From positions 1 to 44,276 of the forward strand of contig JACNKZ010000041.1 of the NCBI GenBank assembly GCA_014381785.1: a stretch of 44,276 bases of DNA, read 5' to 3'. A model generated the notes under the pieces. It searched no databases. It was not told the DNA's origin and saw nothing but the letters and a program-made list of their open reading frames with translations. This DNA comes from Kiritimatiellota bacterium (GTDB lineage Bacteria; Verrucomicrobiota; Kiritimatiellia; Kiritimatiellales; Tichowtungiaceae). Made by a program: the position numbers and the translations under genes. Positions 8,705 to 16,223 of the stretch are shown here, one piece after another (the first letter of the stretch is position 1; every line of letters begins with the position of its first letter).

Positions 8705-9391
8705 ATGTCTAAAACGATCGAGTGGGCACGCCGGATCGCGGCGCTGGCGCAGGCGGGGCTGACCTACACCAAAGATCCCTACGAGAAGGAACGCTGTGAG
8801 GAGTTGCAGGCTCTCGCCGCCGAAATGATGGCCGCCGCCACCGAACAGGCTGAGCCTGCATCCAACCATCTTTCCACGCATCGGAAAACTCTGTGCCCGT
8901 CGCGGCTCGCGACTTCCAACCATTGGAAAAAAATCTTCCAGAATGAATCAGGCTATGCCACCCCGAAAGTCGATGTGCGCGGCGCGATCTTTCAGGACGG
9001 CAAGGTTTTGCTTTCCCGCGAACAGGACGATGACTGCTGGAGCCTGCCCGGCGGCTGGGCGGATGTAAATGACACGCCGTCCGAAGCCGTCATCAGGGAA
9101 GTGCGCGAAGAAACCGGCTATCCGGTTCGGTGCACCAAGCTGGCTGCCGTGCTCGATCGCGATCTGCACTACAAAGAACCCGGGCACGCCCATCCGTTCC
9201 ACATCTACAAACTGCTGTTCCTGTGTGAGCTAACAGGAGATGCCGGCGAGCTGTGCCACGACATCACCGACGCCGCCTTCTTCGACCTGGACGATCTGCC
9301 CCCGCTCTCAAAACACCGCACCCTGCCCAAACACATCGAGCTGTTGCACAAGCACCATCAGAATCCCGGTCTCCCGACCGATTTTGACTAA
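8705..9391 (+). CDS. NUDIX hydrolase with N-terminal helical domain and unusual linker
   Basis: 228 residues. Residues 1-46 match the Nudix_hydro_N helical domain (WARRIAALAQAGLTYTKDPYE). Residues 86-215 form the NUDIX fold: YATPKVDVRGAIF, then LPGGWADVNDTPSEA and REVREETGYP as the Nudix box. In that box the first Glu of GX5E is Asp. It should hydrolyse a nucleoside diphosphate linked to another moiety; the substrate is unknown. The linker at residues 47-80 is longer than relatives I recall, low in conserved character, and contains S-N-H-W-K encoded by a perfect dispersed palindrome (8914-8928). The gene starts 15 nt after the marC-like gene, probably in the same operon. Confidence 0.9.
   Translation: MSKTIEWARRIAALAQAGLTYTKDPYEKERCEELQALAAEMMAAATEQAEPASNHLSTHRKTLCPSRLATSNHWKKIFQNESGYATPKVDVRGAIFQDGKVLLSREQDDDCWSLPGGWADVNDTPSEAVIREVREETGYPVRCTKLAAVLDRDLHYKEPGHAHPFHIYKLLFLCELTGDAGELCHDITDAAFFDLDDLPPLSKHRTLPKHIELLHKHHQNPGLPTDFD
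8914..8928. repeat. Dispersed palindrome, perfect, inside NUDIX gene
   Basis: TTCCAA-CCA-TTGGAA, read in the frame that gives S-N-H-W-K, at the domain linker. Confidence 0.85.
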
Positions 9392-9704
9392 CCCCGTCTT
9401 TCATTTGCTTTTGGGACAAGGCCGCCGAGACGGCGGCGATACGTACCGCAGGCGTCCCGCCTGCCAATACCGAAAGTTATCTGTGGCATAACTCAACGCA
9501 ACGGCGCTGAGAACACAAAGCCTCGTAAACCTCTCTGCAATCCCCTACCGGCTCCATGCGGAATGTGTTGCGGTTTTGCAAAAGAGTTGTACCGTTATCC
9601 CGTTCGACGGAGCGCTCTAACAAGGCCCGCCCCGGCGCCTTCATGCAGACGCCATAACGAACCTTTAGCATCGGCTATCACATCCAGCAACCGGAGGAAT
9701 GGAC
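9392..9704. other. Non-coding stretch with two GC-rich hairpins
   Basis: No convincing gene. It holds two adjacent hairpins: GCCGCC paired with GGCGGC (9421-9437), and GCAGGCG paired with CGCCTGC across TCC (9448-9464). Neither has a U-tract. GCAGGCGTCCCGCCTGC-type palindromes are common in environmental PVC genomes as far as I recall. The rest shows nothing recognisable apart from the ribosome-binding site of the next small gene. Confidence 0.5.
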
Positions 9705-9824
9705 ATGGGCGACAAAGGAAAAAAAGACAAGGGCCAGAAGGAAAAGAAAAAAGAGCCGCAGCACAGCCTCAAAGAAAAACGGCAGCTGAAAAAAGACAAA
9801 GCTAAAAACAAAAGCAGTATCTAG
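9705..9824 (+). CDS. Small lysine-rich protein (39 aa)
   Basis: A 39-residue, strongly basic peptide beginning MGDKGKKDKGQKEKKKE and ending with KNKSSI, nearly half Lys/Arg. I recall similar 30-45 residue lysine-rich peptides in other bacteria but know no function; nucleic-acid binding is a guess from charge. GGAGG (9693-9697) lies 7 nt before ATG 9705, a good spacing; the ATG at 9699 is too close to it. There is no partner gene, and a palindrome copy (9835-9849) follows 10 nt after the stop. Confidence 0.65.
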   Translation: MGDKGKKDKGQKEKKKEPQHSLKEKRQLKKDKAKNKSSI

Positions 9825-9834
9825 GCGGTCCGCT

Positions 9835-9849
9835 TTCCAAACACTGGAA
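9835..9849. repeat. Dispersed palindrome, right arm CTGGAA
   Basis: TTCCAA-ACA-CTGGAA, intergenic, one mismatch between arms. Confidence 0.65.
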
Positions 9850-9884
9850 GTCACAGCATCGCTCAGCCCTCACGCTACGACGTG

Positions 9885-9942
9885 TCCGCCGAAGCCTTGC
9901 TGTGCCCTCCATGGCTTTAGCGAAGGATGGGGCGAAGGCGGA
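9885..9942. repeat. Nested GC hairpin
   Basis: TCCGCC (9885-9890) pairs with GGCGGA (9937-9942), and CCAT (9909-9912) pairs with ATGG (9927-9930) inside. GAAG/GCGAAGG motifs recur in both arms. It looks like a degraded repetitive palindrome. Confidence 0.35.
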
Positions 9943-9966
9943 AGTGCTGAGTCCGCATGCTATGAG

Positions 9967-10067
9967 TTCATGTGACAAGTCTCGTGCAGATGCAAAGCGT
10001 CAGAAGGTGAAGCCGTAGCGGCCTACCGCGAACCTTCTGCAACGATGCAGATGGGCAGTCTCATGAA
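9967..10067. repeat. Structured palindromic element, copy 1
   Basis: Outer arms TTCATGTGAC (9967-9976) and GTCTCATGAA (10058-10067) pair at 9 of 10 positions. Middle stem CAGAAGGT (10001-10008) pairs with ACCTTCTG (10032-10039). Apical stem GTAG pairs with CTAC. The conserved single-strand-like words GCAGATGCAAAGCG and GCAACGATGCAGATG flank the middle stem. Copies 2 and 3 share the fold. Confidence 0.75.
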
Positions 10068-10088
10068 AAAAGAGTCGACTGCTGTTCA

Positions 10089-10187
10089 CGCGACAAGTTT
10101 CGTGTGGATGTGAGGCGTCAGAAGGTAAAGCTGTAGAAGTCTACTGCGAACCTTCTGCAACAAAGCAGACGCGCGAAAATCGTCGCG
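10089..10187. repeat. Structured palindromic element, copy 2
   Basis: A direct repeat of copy 1 about 20 nt downstream. Outer arms CGCGAC (10089-10094) and GTCGCG (10182-10187) differ from copy 1 but still pair. The middle stem CAGAAGGT/ACCTTCTG (10119-10126, 10150-10157) is identical. Apical stem GTAG/CTAC has a changed loop. Confidence 0.75.
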
Positions 10188-10275
10188 CCTTCGGTGAAAA
10201 TGGGTGAAAATCAATGTGATTAAAAAATTCCGCCTATCTGACGAAGTCAGTACATCAGAAACTTTTCATCCATTT

Positions 10276-11706
10276 TCATGAACACCGTTGAAAGCGGGCG
10301 ACGCTCTCCACGTGGTTGGTCTGGGGGAACATGTCGACCGGCTGGCAGCTGACCAGTTTATACAAACCGTCTTCGCAGAGCATCTGACCGTCGCGCGCCA
10401 GCGAGGCGGGGCCGCAGCTTACGTAGATGACAATCGGCGGTGCGAGCTCGCGCAGCATCTTCACGGCTTTAGGATGCATGCCCGCACGCGGCGGGTCAGT
10501 AATAACCAGATCCGGCAGGCCGAATGCTTCGAGCTCGTCACGAATTTTTCCGAAGTGCATTAGATCCATCTGACGGAAGGTGCAGTTTTCAGCTCCGTGC
10601 TCAATTGCGTTTTTCTGTGCGTCAGCAACGGCGCTTTCAATCCATTCGATGCCGAGAATCTTGCCGCAGTATTTCGCCGCAAACAGTGCAATGGAACCGG
10701 TTCCGCAGAAAAGATCGTACACGGTTTCCGAACCTTGGAAAGCGGCCTGCTTGATGATCTCGTTGTAGAGCACGTCCGCCTGGGCGGTATTGGTCTGGAA
10801 GAAAGAGTTGGGCGAAATCTGATAGCTGTATTTGCCGAGCCGGTCGGTGATGAAGCCTTCGCCGCAGAGCACGTGCTCCTCTTCATTGAAGGCGACCAGA
10901 TTTTTACGGGTGCAGATGCCGTTCACAAAGGTGGTCAGTTTGTCACCGAAAGCGGTTTTCAGTTCAGCCAGCAGTTCGGCCATCAGCTCTGCGTCGTGCG
11001 TTGAGGTGATCAGGTTGACCATCAGCTCACCGGTCGCACCGCCCTGCCGAACAACGAGGTTGCGAAGGAACCCATCGGGCTTAAAGGTGGAATAAATGGA
11101 CAGCTTGCGGTCGCGACAGAAGATGCGGACGGTTTCAACGGCGAGATTCATCTCTTCGGTGGCGATGTCGCAGTGATCGATGTCGATCGCCTTGAAAAAG
11201 CATCCGGGAGCATGAAACCCGAGGGCGAAGTCGAGCGGCTTGTCGAGTTCTTCGGCGGGGATGTCCATTTCATCGGCGGTGAGGTAGCGCTGATCGGTAA
11301 AATCCATATCGATCTTATTGCGATAGCCGAATAAATCTTTGGCGGGGATACACTCCGCGACCTCGGGGCTTTCGAATCCGCCAAGATGTACCAGCGCATC
11401 CAGCACCTGCTTGCGCTTCACGCGCAGCTGTTCGGAGTAGTCGAAGTGCTGCCATTTGCACCCGCCGCAAATGCCGAAGTATTTGCAGCGCGGTTCCGTG
11501 CGGCGGTCGGAAAATTTGACAACCTCGGTGAGGCGCGCCTGCAGAAACTTCTTTTTGATTTTAGTGACTTTCGCGCGAACCGTATCGCCGACCGCAACGG
11601 GGCCTTCCACAAAAACCGTAATGCCGTCCTCGAGCCTTCCCACACAGCGGTTTTTGTCCGCTGTATCAAAAATCTCGACCTCTATGATTTCACCCTTTTT
11701 AGCCAT
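10276..11706 (-). CDS. rlmD: RlmD/TrmA-type RNA (uracil-C5)-methyltransferase
   Basis: 476 residues. A TRAM RNA-binding domain (about 1-62) is followed by an iron-sulfur motif C74-X5-C80-X2-C83, with a further Cys in DIDHCDIA. The SAM-binding Rossmann core shows VYDLFCGTGSIALFAA, then VITDPPRAGMHP and the catalytic-Cys segment IYVSCGPASLARDG. The family methylates C5 of uridine in 23S rRNA (RlmD, U1939; RlmC/RlmCD) or tRNA U54. The Fe-S cluster points to RlmD/RlmC, but the exact target cannot be read from sequence. A palindrome variant (10726-10740) codes for F-Q-G-S-E before the SAM motif. The start is the first ATG; upstream lies a perfect 44-bp palindrome. Confidence 0.88.
   Translation of the reverse strand: MAKKGEIIEVEIFDTADKNRCVGRLEDGITVFVEGPVAVGDTVRAKVTKIKKKFLQARLTEVVKFSDRRTEPRCKYFGICGGCKWQHFDYSEQLRVKRKQVLDALVHLGGFESPEVAECIPAKDLFGYRNKIDMDFTDQRYLTADEMDIPAEELDKPLDFALGFHAPGCFFKAIDIDHCDIATEEMNLAVETVRIFCRDRKLSIYSTFKPDGFLRNLVVRQGGATGELMVNLITSTHDAELMAELLAELKTAFGDKLTTFVNGICTRKNLVAFNEEEHVLCGEGFITDRLGKYSYQISPNSFFQTNTAQADVLYNEIIKQAAFQGSETVYDLFCGTGSIALFAAKYCGKILGIEWIESAVADAQKNAIEHGAENCTFRQMDLMHFGKIRDELEAFGLPDLVITDPPRAGMHPKAVKMLRELAPPIVIYVSCGPASLARDGQMLCEDGLYKLVSCQPVDMFPQTNHVESVARFQRCS
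10726..10740. repeat. Dispersed palindrome variant in rlmD
   Basis: TTCCGA-ACC-TTGGAA, one arm substitution; read on the minus strand as F-Q-G-S-E just ahead of the SAM-binding motif. Confidence 0.55.
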
Positions 11707-11753
11707 AAGCGCGCAGTTAAACCACGAAATGGCCCCGCCTGTCGATGCTTCTC

Positions 11754-11797
11754 TTATTTATCATCTTATGCGCATATGCGCATAAGATGATAAATAA
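11754..11797. repeat. Perfect 44-bp palindrome
   Basis: The dyad is centred between 11775 and 11776 and has 22 bp per arm without a mismatch. The centre is ATGCGCATATGCGCAT and the outer ends TTATTTA and TAAATAA. It lies 48-91 bp upstream of the rlmD start and downstream of the RND permease stop (11903), both on the minus strand. It lacks the GC-rich stem plus U-tract of a classical terminator. It could be an operator, a cruciform-forming site or a terminator-like hairpin. Confidence 0.95.
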
Positions 11798-11871
11798 ACG
11801 CCGCACCGCAAAGGATACCGGACGCTTCTTCTACCTGCCTTCTCATCCTATCTGTGGCGGGACAAGCAAAA

Positions 11872-11886
11872 CTCCAAACATTGGAA
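11872..11886. repeat. Dispersed palindrome, left arm CTCCAA
   Basis: CTCCAA-ACA-TTGGAA, intergenic, 17 bp from the RND permease stop codon. Confidence 0.6.
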
Positions 11887-11902
11887 ACATGAGGCCGTTA
11901 GC

Positions 11903-14900
11903 TTATGACTCCCGTTTAAACAGCCGACTGATATCTTCGAGGATCATAGTGAGCGACGGGATGAGCAGGAGCGTGATGCCGGTGGCGAAGAGAATTCCGA
12001 AGCCGAGGGAGATGGCCATGGGAATCAGGAAGCGTGCCTGACGCGAGGTTTCAAAGATCATCGGCAGCAGCCCGCCAAAGGTGGTGAGCGTGGTGAGGAC
12101 AATCGGACGGAAGCGCTGGACGCCGGCAGTCATGACGGAGTCGTGCACGCTCATGCCCTCCCGGCGCTTCTGGTTGAAGAAGTCGATCAACACCAGCGAG
12201 TCGTTCACGACCACACCGGAGAGCGCAACAATGCCGAAGATACTGATGACGCTCAGGCTGTAGCCCATCAGCATATGGCCGATCACCGCGCCGACAATGC
12301 CGAACGGAATGCTGACCATGATGATAAGCGGCTGGCTGTAGCTTTTGAACGGAATGGCGAGAATGATGTAGATCAGCAGGATGGCGCCGAGCAGTCCGTT
12401 GATGAGCCCCTGAACACTTTCGCGCTGGTCCGCCTGGCTCCCTTCAAAGGAATAGGAGAGCCCGGGATATTTTTCTTTCAGTGCGGTCAGCATGCCTCCT
12501 TTCATATCGGCGAGAACCAGGTCCGCTTTGCTCTTTGGCGTGACATTTGCGGAAACGGTTACGGTGCGGCGGCCGTTGCGGCGGCTAATGGTGGTGTAGG
12601 CGCGCCCGCGCTCCATCGAGACCACTTCGCGCAGCGGAACCTCGTGGCTGGACGGTGTGCGGAGGATCATTGACTCAAGGCTGAACTCGGTGGCGCGCTC
12701 GGCTTCGGGCAGACGGAGCATCACCTTCACCTCGTTGCGACCGCGCTGCTGGCGGATGGCTTCAGCGCCGTAGTAAGCGTTGCGCACCTGCCGCGCGACA
12801 GAGGCGGAGGTGAGCCCGAGGCTGCGGCCTTCCGGTTTGAGCTTAAAGTCGATCTGCGGCTTGCCGGGCGTAAACCCGTCGTCGATATCGCTGACAATCG
12901 AGTATTCACTCAGCTGAGCGGCCAGGTCGGCGCTGGCCTGTTCCAGCACACTGATATCGCGGTGCGAGAGCTCGACGGTCAGCGCGTCGGAGCTGCCCCC
13001 GGGGCCGCCGCTGTCGGCGCGGTAGCGAACGGTGTCGATTCCGGTGATGGCCCCGGCTTTCTTCCGCCAGCGCTCCACAAAATCCTCAGTGGAAACCGGA
13101 CGCACATCGGCATCGACCAGATCGAATGTGATCGACCCGCTATGCCCGCCGGTCACGCCGCGATCGCCGGTTCCGATATACGAAATGTATCCTTTGATCT
13201 GCGGCCGGCCGGTCTCCGCTTCGATCTCCTCAACGAGTTCCTGCCCGGCCCGGATGATGCGATCGTGAACCTCCTGCGTTTTTTCCACCGGTGAACCGTA
13301 CGGCAGCTTGAAGGTGCAAAGAGCCACATCCGACTCCACGCTGGGAAACAGCTCAAACCCCATACGCCCGCTTTTTACATGGCTGATCGTCAGAATCAGC
13401 ACGAAAAGTCCGACGGCGACGGTGAGGTAGCGGCGGCGCAGCGTCCGGTCGAGAAACGGTGCGTATTTTTCGCGGACAAACCGCATGAAGGCTTTTCCGA
13501 ACCGCTGCTGCAGACGGTGAAGCGCATGCGGGCTCTTCAAATCCTTTTGATGCCCCAGATGGGCGGGCAGAACAAACAATGCTTCCACAAGCGAAATCAC
13601 AAAGGTGGAACAGACCACCAGCGGAATGGCACTGAAAAATTTACCCATCACTCCGGGCACAAAATAGAGCGGCATAAATGCCACAATGTTGGTGAGAATA
13701 CTGAAGGTCACCGGCATCGCGATCTGGCGCGCACCGACAATGGCGGCGCGCAGGAACGGCATTCCCTCCTGGTGGTTGTGATAGATGTTTTCACCGACAA
13801 CAATGGCGTCGTCCACCACAATCCCGAGCGCGAGAATAAAGGCGAACATCGACACCATATTGATACTTAAACCCATCGCGGGCATAATCAGAATGGTGCC
13901 GAGGAACGAGATCGGAATTCCCATCATCACCCAGAAGGCCAGTCGCATTTCCAGAAAGAAACCGAGCACAATGAAAACCAGAATCAGCCCGAGCAACCCG
14001 TTGCGCAGCAGCAGATTCATCCGCTCGCGGAACATGTCCGCGCGGCTGTTCCAGACCTGCATTTCAATCCCTTCGGGAAGCGTTGCACGCAGCTCTTCGA
14101 GAACCTGCTTCGTCGCCTCATCGACCGAGACGGGCGTCTCTTTTCCGACGCGATACACGCTCATCGTCAGCGCGGGCTTGCCGTTGAAATAGGTGAACCT
14201 GTCGGAATCGTCGAATCGGTCGCGAATGGTCGCGATATCCTCCAGAAGCACCTGCGTTCCGTCGGCGCCGGTAATGACCGGAATCCTGCCGAACTGCTCG
14301 CCGTAGTCGCGGCGGTCGCGAACCCGGACGAGGATTTCGCCGCTGTCGGTTTTCATGCCGCCGCCCGGCGTTTCAACCGAGGCGCGCGAAAGGGTGTCTG
14401 CCACATCCGAAAGCGTCAGGTTATGGGCTCGCAGCGTGTCCTGCGGAATTTCGATGGCAATTTCATAGCTGCGCACATTGGACATCTCCACCTGCGTAAT
14501 GCCCGGCGACAGGATCAGGCGCTCGCGCACCTGCTCGGCCACCTCGCGCAAAACGGTGTCGGCCGTATCGGCGGAGACAATCACCGTCAGCACTTCGCGC
14601 CGGAGCGAGCTGACACTGACCGTCGGTTCCTCCGCGTCTTCCGGAAAGGTGCGGATCCGGTCGACCTCGCTCTGGATCTCCTGCGACAGCCGGCTCATAT
14701 CGTGCCCCGCCATCACCTCCACCGTAACGGTTCCCGACCCTTCCCGGGCGCTGGAGGTGACCTCCTCCACGCCGTCGAGACCGCGCACGGCCTCCTCGAC
14801 CGCCAGGACAATCGCCTGCTCCACCTCTTCCGGGCTGGCCCCGGGGTACGGAACGGAAACGGTCACAAAATCGAGCTCGGCGCTCGGCAGAAATTCCTGT

Positions 14901-15034
14901 TTCACATTGAACGCCTGAATCAGCCCGCCAAGAATCAGCACCAGCATGACGATATTGGCCGCAACCGAGTTGCGCGTCATCCAGGCAATCGGCCCCCGCC
15001 GCTCCCGTCCGGATAAAGTGGCGTTATTTTTCAT
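11903..15034 (-). CDS. RND efflux permease (HAE1/AcrB-like)
   Basis: About 1043 residues with the RND layout: one N-terminal membrane helix (WMTRNSVAANIVMLVLILGG), a large periplasmic loop, helices 2-6, a second loop and helices 8-12. The porter segment FLPSAELDFVTVSVPYPGASPEEVEQ follows helix 1. GIVVDDAIVVGENIYHN carries the proton-relay aspartates, in the second membrane cluster. It pumps substrates by proton antiport through the adaptor and outer-membrane factor encoded just upstream. ATG 15034 overlaps the adaptor stop by 11 bp; an in-frame ATG at 15055 is the alternative. It is last in a four-gene coupled operon under TetR control. Substrates are unknown. Confidence 0.93.
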   Translation of the reverse strand: MKNNATLSGRERRGPIAWMTRNSVAANIVMLVLILGGLIQAFNVKQEFLPSAELDFVTVSVPYPGASPEEVEQAIVLAVEEAVRGLDGVEEVTSSAREGSGTVTVEVMAGHDMSRLSQEIQSEVDRIRTFPEDAEEPTVSVSSLRREVLTVIVSADTADTVLREVAEQVRERLILSPGITQVEMSNVRSYEIAIEIPQDTLRAHNLTLSDVADTLSRASVETPGGGMKTDSGEILVRVRDRRDYGEQFGRIPVITGADGTQVLLEDIATIRDRFDDSDRFTYFNGKPALTMSVYRVGKETPVSVDEATKQVLEELRATLPEGIEMQVWNSRADMFRERMNLLLRNGLLGLILVFIVLGFFLEMRLAFWVMMGIPISFLGTILIMPAMGLSINMVSMFAFILALGIVVDDAIVVGENIYHNHQEGMPFLRAAIVGARQIAMPVTFSILTNIVAFMPLYFVPGVMGKFFSAIPLVVCSTFVISLVEALFVLPAHLGHQKDLKSPHALHRLQQRFGKAFMRFVREKYAPFLDRTLRRRYLTVAVGLFVLILTISHVKSGRMGFELFPSVESDVALCTFKLPYGSPVEKTQEVHDRIIRAGQELVEEIEAETGRPQIKGYISYIGTGDRGVTGGHSGSITFDLVDADVRPVSTEDFVERWRKKAGAITGIDTVRYRADSGGPGGSSDALTVELSHRDISVLEQASADLAAQLSEYSIVSDIDDGFTPGKPQIDFKLKPEGRSLGLTSASVARQVRNAYYGAEAIRQQRGRNEVKVMLRLPEAERATEFSLESMILRTPSSHEVPLREVVSMERGRAYTTISRRNGRRTVTVSANVTPKSKADLVLADMKGGMLTALKEKYPGLSYSFEGSQADQRESVQGLINGLLGAILLIYIILAIPFKSYSQPLIIMVSIPFGIVGAVIGHMLMGYSLSVISIFGIVALSGVVVNDSLVLIDFFNQKRREGMSVHDSVMTAGVQRFRPIVLTTLTTFGGLLPMIFETSRQARFLIPMAISLGFGILFATGITLLLIPSLTMILEDISRLFKRES

Positions 15035-16223
15035 TGGTCTTGGATCCTTTGCCATTTTTACCGGCAGGATTTTCGTCCGCCATCGGCTCGCCTTCGATCC
15101 GCAGCTTCATCCCGTTGATCGGGGCGGACAGGTTAGAGACAATCAGGCGCTCCCCGTCCTTCAGGCCGGCAGAGACAATCACATCGGCTGCATCGCGCCA
15201 GGCCACGGTCACCTCGCGGATTTCCAGCGTGCCCTTCGGGGTGGCAATCCAGACGAGGTGATCGTCGTGGAGCGCGGCGCGCGGAATGTGGCAGGCGTTC
15301 TCAACCGGATCGCCCGAAATACTCACGCGGACATATTCATTCAGCAACATCGGGTTGTCCCCCTGCATCGGATTTTCGACGGCAATCAGAACGCGGGCCA
15401 TGCGGCCCGCCTCTTCAAGCTCACTTTCCAGCCGGACCACCCGCCCCGTCCGGACATCGCCGGACCCGCGGGAAACCTTGGCCGCCGATCCGGTTTCGGG
15501 ATCGCACGTAATCCAGCGCAACCGGTCGACCGGAATCGCGGCACGGACATAGAACCAATCTGTTCCGGCCAATGTCGCGAGCGAATCCTGCAGGCTCGCC
15601 TGTGTTCCGAGATTGGTCTTGCGCTCAACCACCACCGCATTGAATGGCGCGCGAACCTCCGTGCGCTGAAGATCGAGCTCCGCCTTTTCCAACTCGGCTT
15701 TGGCGGCTTCCAGCTTGGCCGCGCGGTATTTCAGATGCGGCACGCGCAGAGCCAGTTCGCGGTCGGCTTCGTTCGCATCAGCACCGGGAGCAATCAGCTC
15801 CCACTCGCGTGCGGCGACATCGCGCTGACCCTCTTCGAGCTTCAGCTGATACTCCGCCTCCGCCAGCGCCGCCTTTTTCTGCTCCAGCGCCAGCTGGTAA
15901 TCGACCGGATCGATTTGTAGAATCGTCTCGCCCTTCCGAAAGATCCCCCCTTCGATAAAATCAGGAGAAATCTCCACAATTTCGCCGGGCACGCGCGCCT
16001 TGAGCATAATCTCCTGCGCCGGCACAACCGTTCCGGTCGCCTGCAGTTTCACGCGCTGCCTTCCCGCTTTCAGCGGAACCACCTTCACCACATAGGCGGT
16101 GCGCGGCGGCTTTTTCTTGTCCGGCTTCTTCGTCGTTTTAACGATGATCAGTCCGATCAGCAGCGCCAGTGCGACCAACACGACCGGAAGAACGAATTTT
16201 ACAATATGATCTGATGGTTTCAT
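15024..16223 (-). CDS. RND periplasmic adaptor (membrane fusion protein)
   Basis: 399 residues. An N-terminal membrane anchor (about 8-27, FVLPVVLVALALLIGLIIV) is followed by basic residues and the barrel-sandwich lipoyl half TGTVVPAQEIMLKARVPGEI. An alpha-hairpin rich in Glu/Ala/Leu (about 110-185) leads to the second lipoyl half VRAPFNAVVVERKTNLG, a beta-barrel and a membrane-proximal domain. The C-terminus is polar (NPAGKNGKGSK). It bridges the RND permease and the outer-membrane channel. Its start overlaps the outer-membrane factor stop by 4 bp (ATGA), so translation should be coupled. Confidence 0.93.
   Translation of the reverse strand: MKPSDHIVKFVLPVVLVALALLIGLIIVKTTKKPDKKKPPRTAYVVKVVPLKAGRQRVKLQATGTVVPAQEIMLKARVPGEIVEISPDFIEGGIFRKGETILQIDPVDYQLALEQKKAALAEAEYQLKLEEGQRDVAAREWELIAPGADANEADRELALRVPHLKYRAAKLEAAKAELEKAELDLQRTEVRAPFNAVVVERKTNLGTQASLQDSLATLAGTDWFYVRAAIPVDRLRWITCDPETGSAAKVSRGSGDVRTGRVVRLESELEEAGRMARVLIAVENPMQGDNPMLLNEYVRVSISGDPVENACHIPRAALHDDHLVWIATPKGTLEIREVTVAWRDAADVIVSAGLKDGERLIVSNLSAPINGMKLRIEGEPMADENPAGKNGKGSKTNEK

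Larger units (their letters stand above)
9825..10275. other. Repeat-filled intergenic region
   Basis: No gene is apparent between the small lysine-rich gene and the convergent RNA methyltransferase gene. The region is packed with repeats: a dispersed palindrome (9835-9849), a weak nested hairpin (9885-9942) and two tandem structured elements (9967-10067 and 10089-10187). Confidence 0.7.

Noticed and set aside
9563-9805. 80-residue frame overlapping the lysine-rich gene
   Set aside because: Different frame, no ribosome-binding site and a random-looking Arg-rich translation; the 39-residue frame has the better start.
9967-10187. CRISPR array in the tandem repeats
   Set aside because: Only two units of about 100 bp with internal stems and no spacers of regular length.
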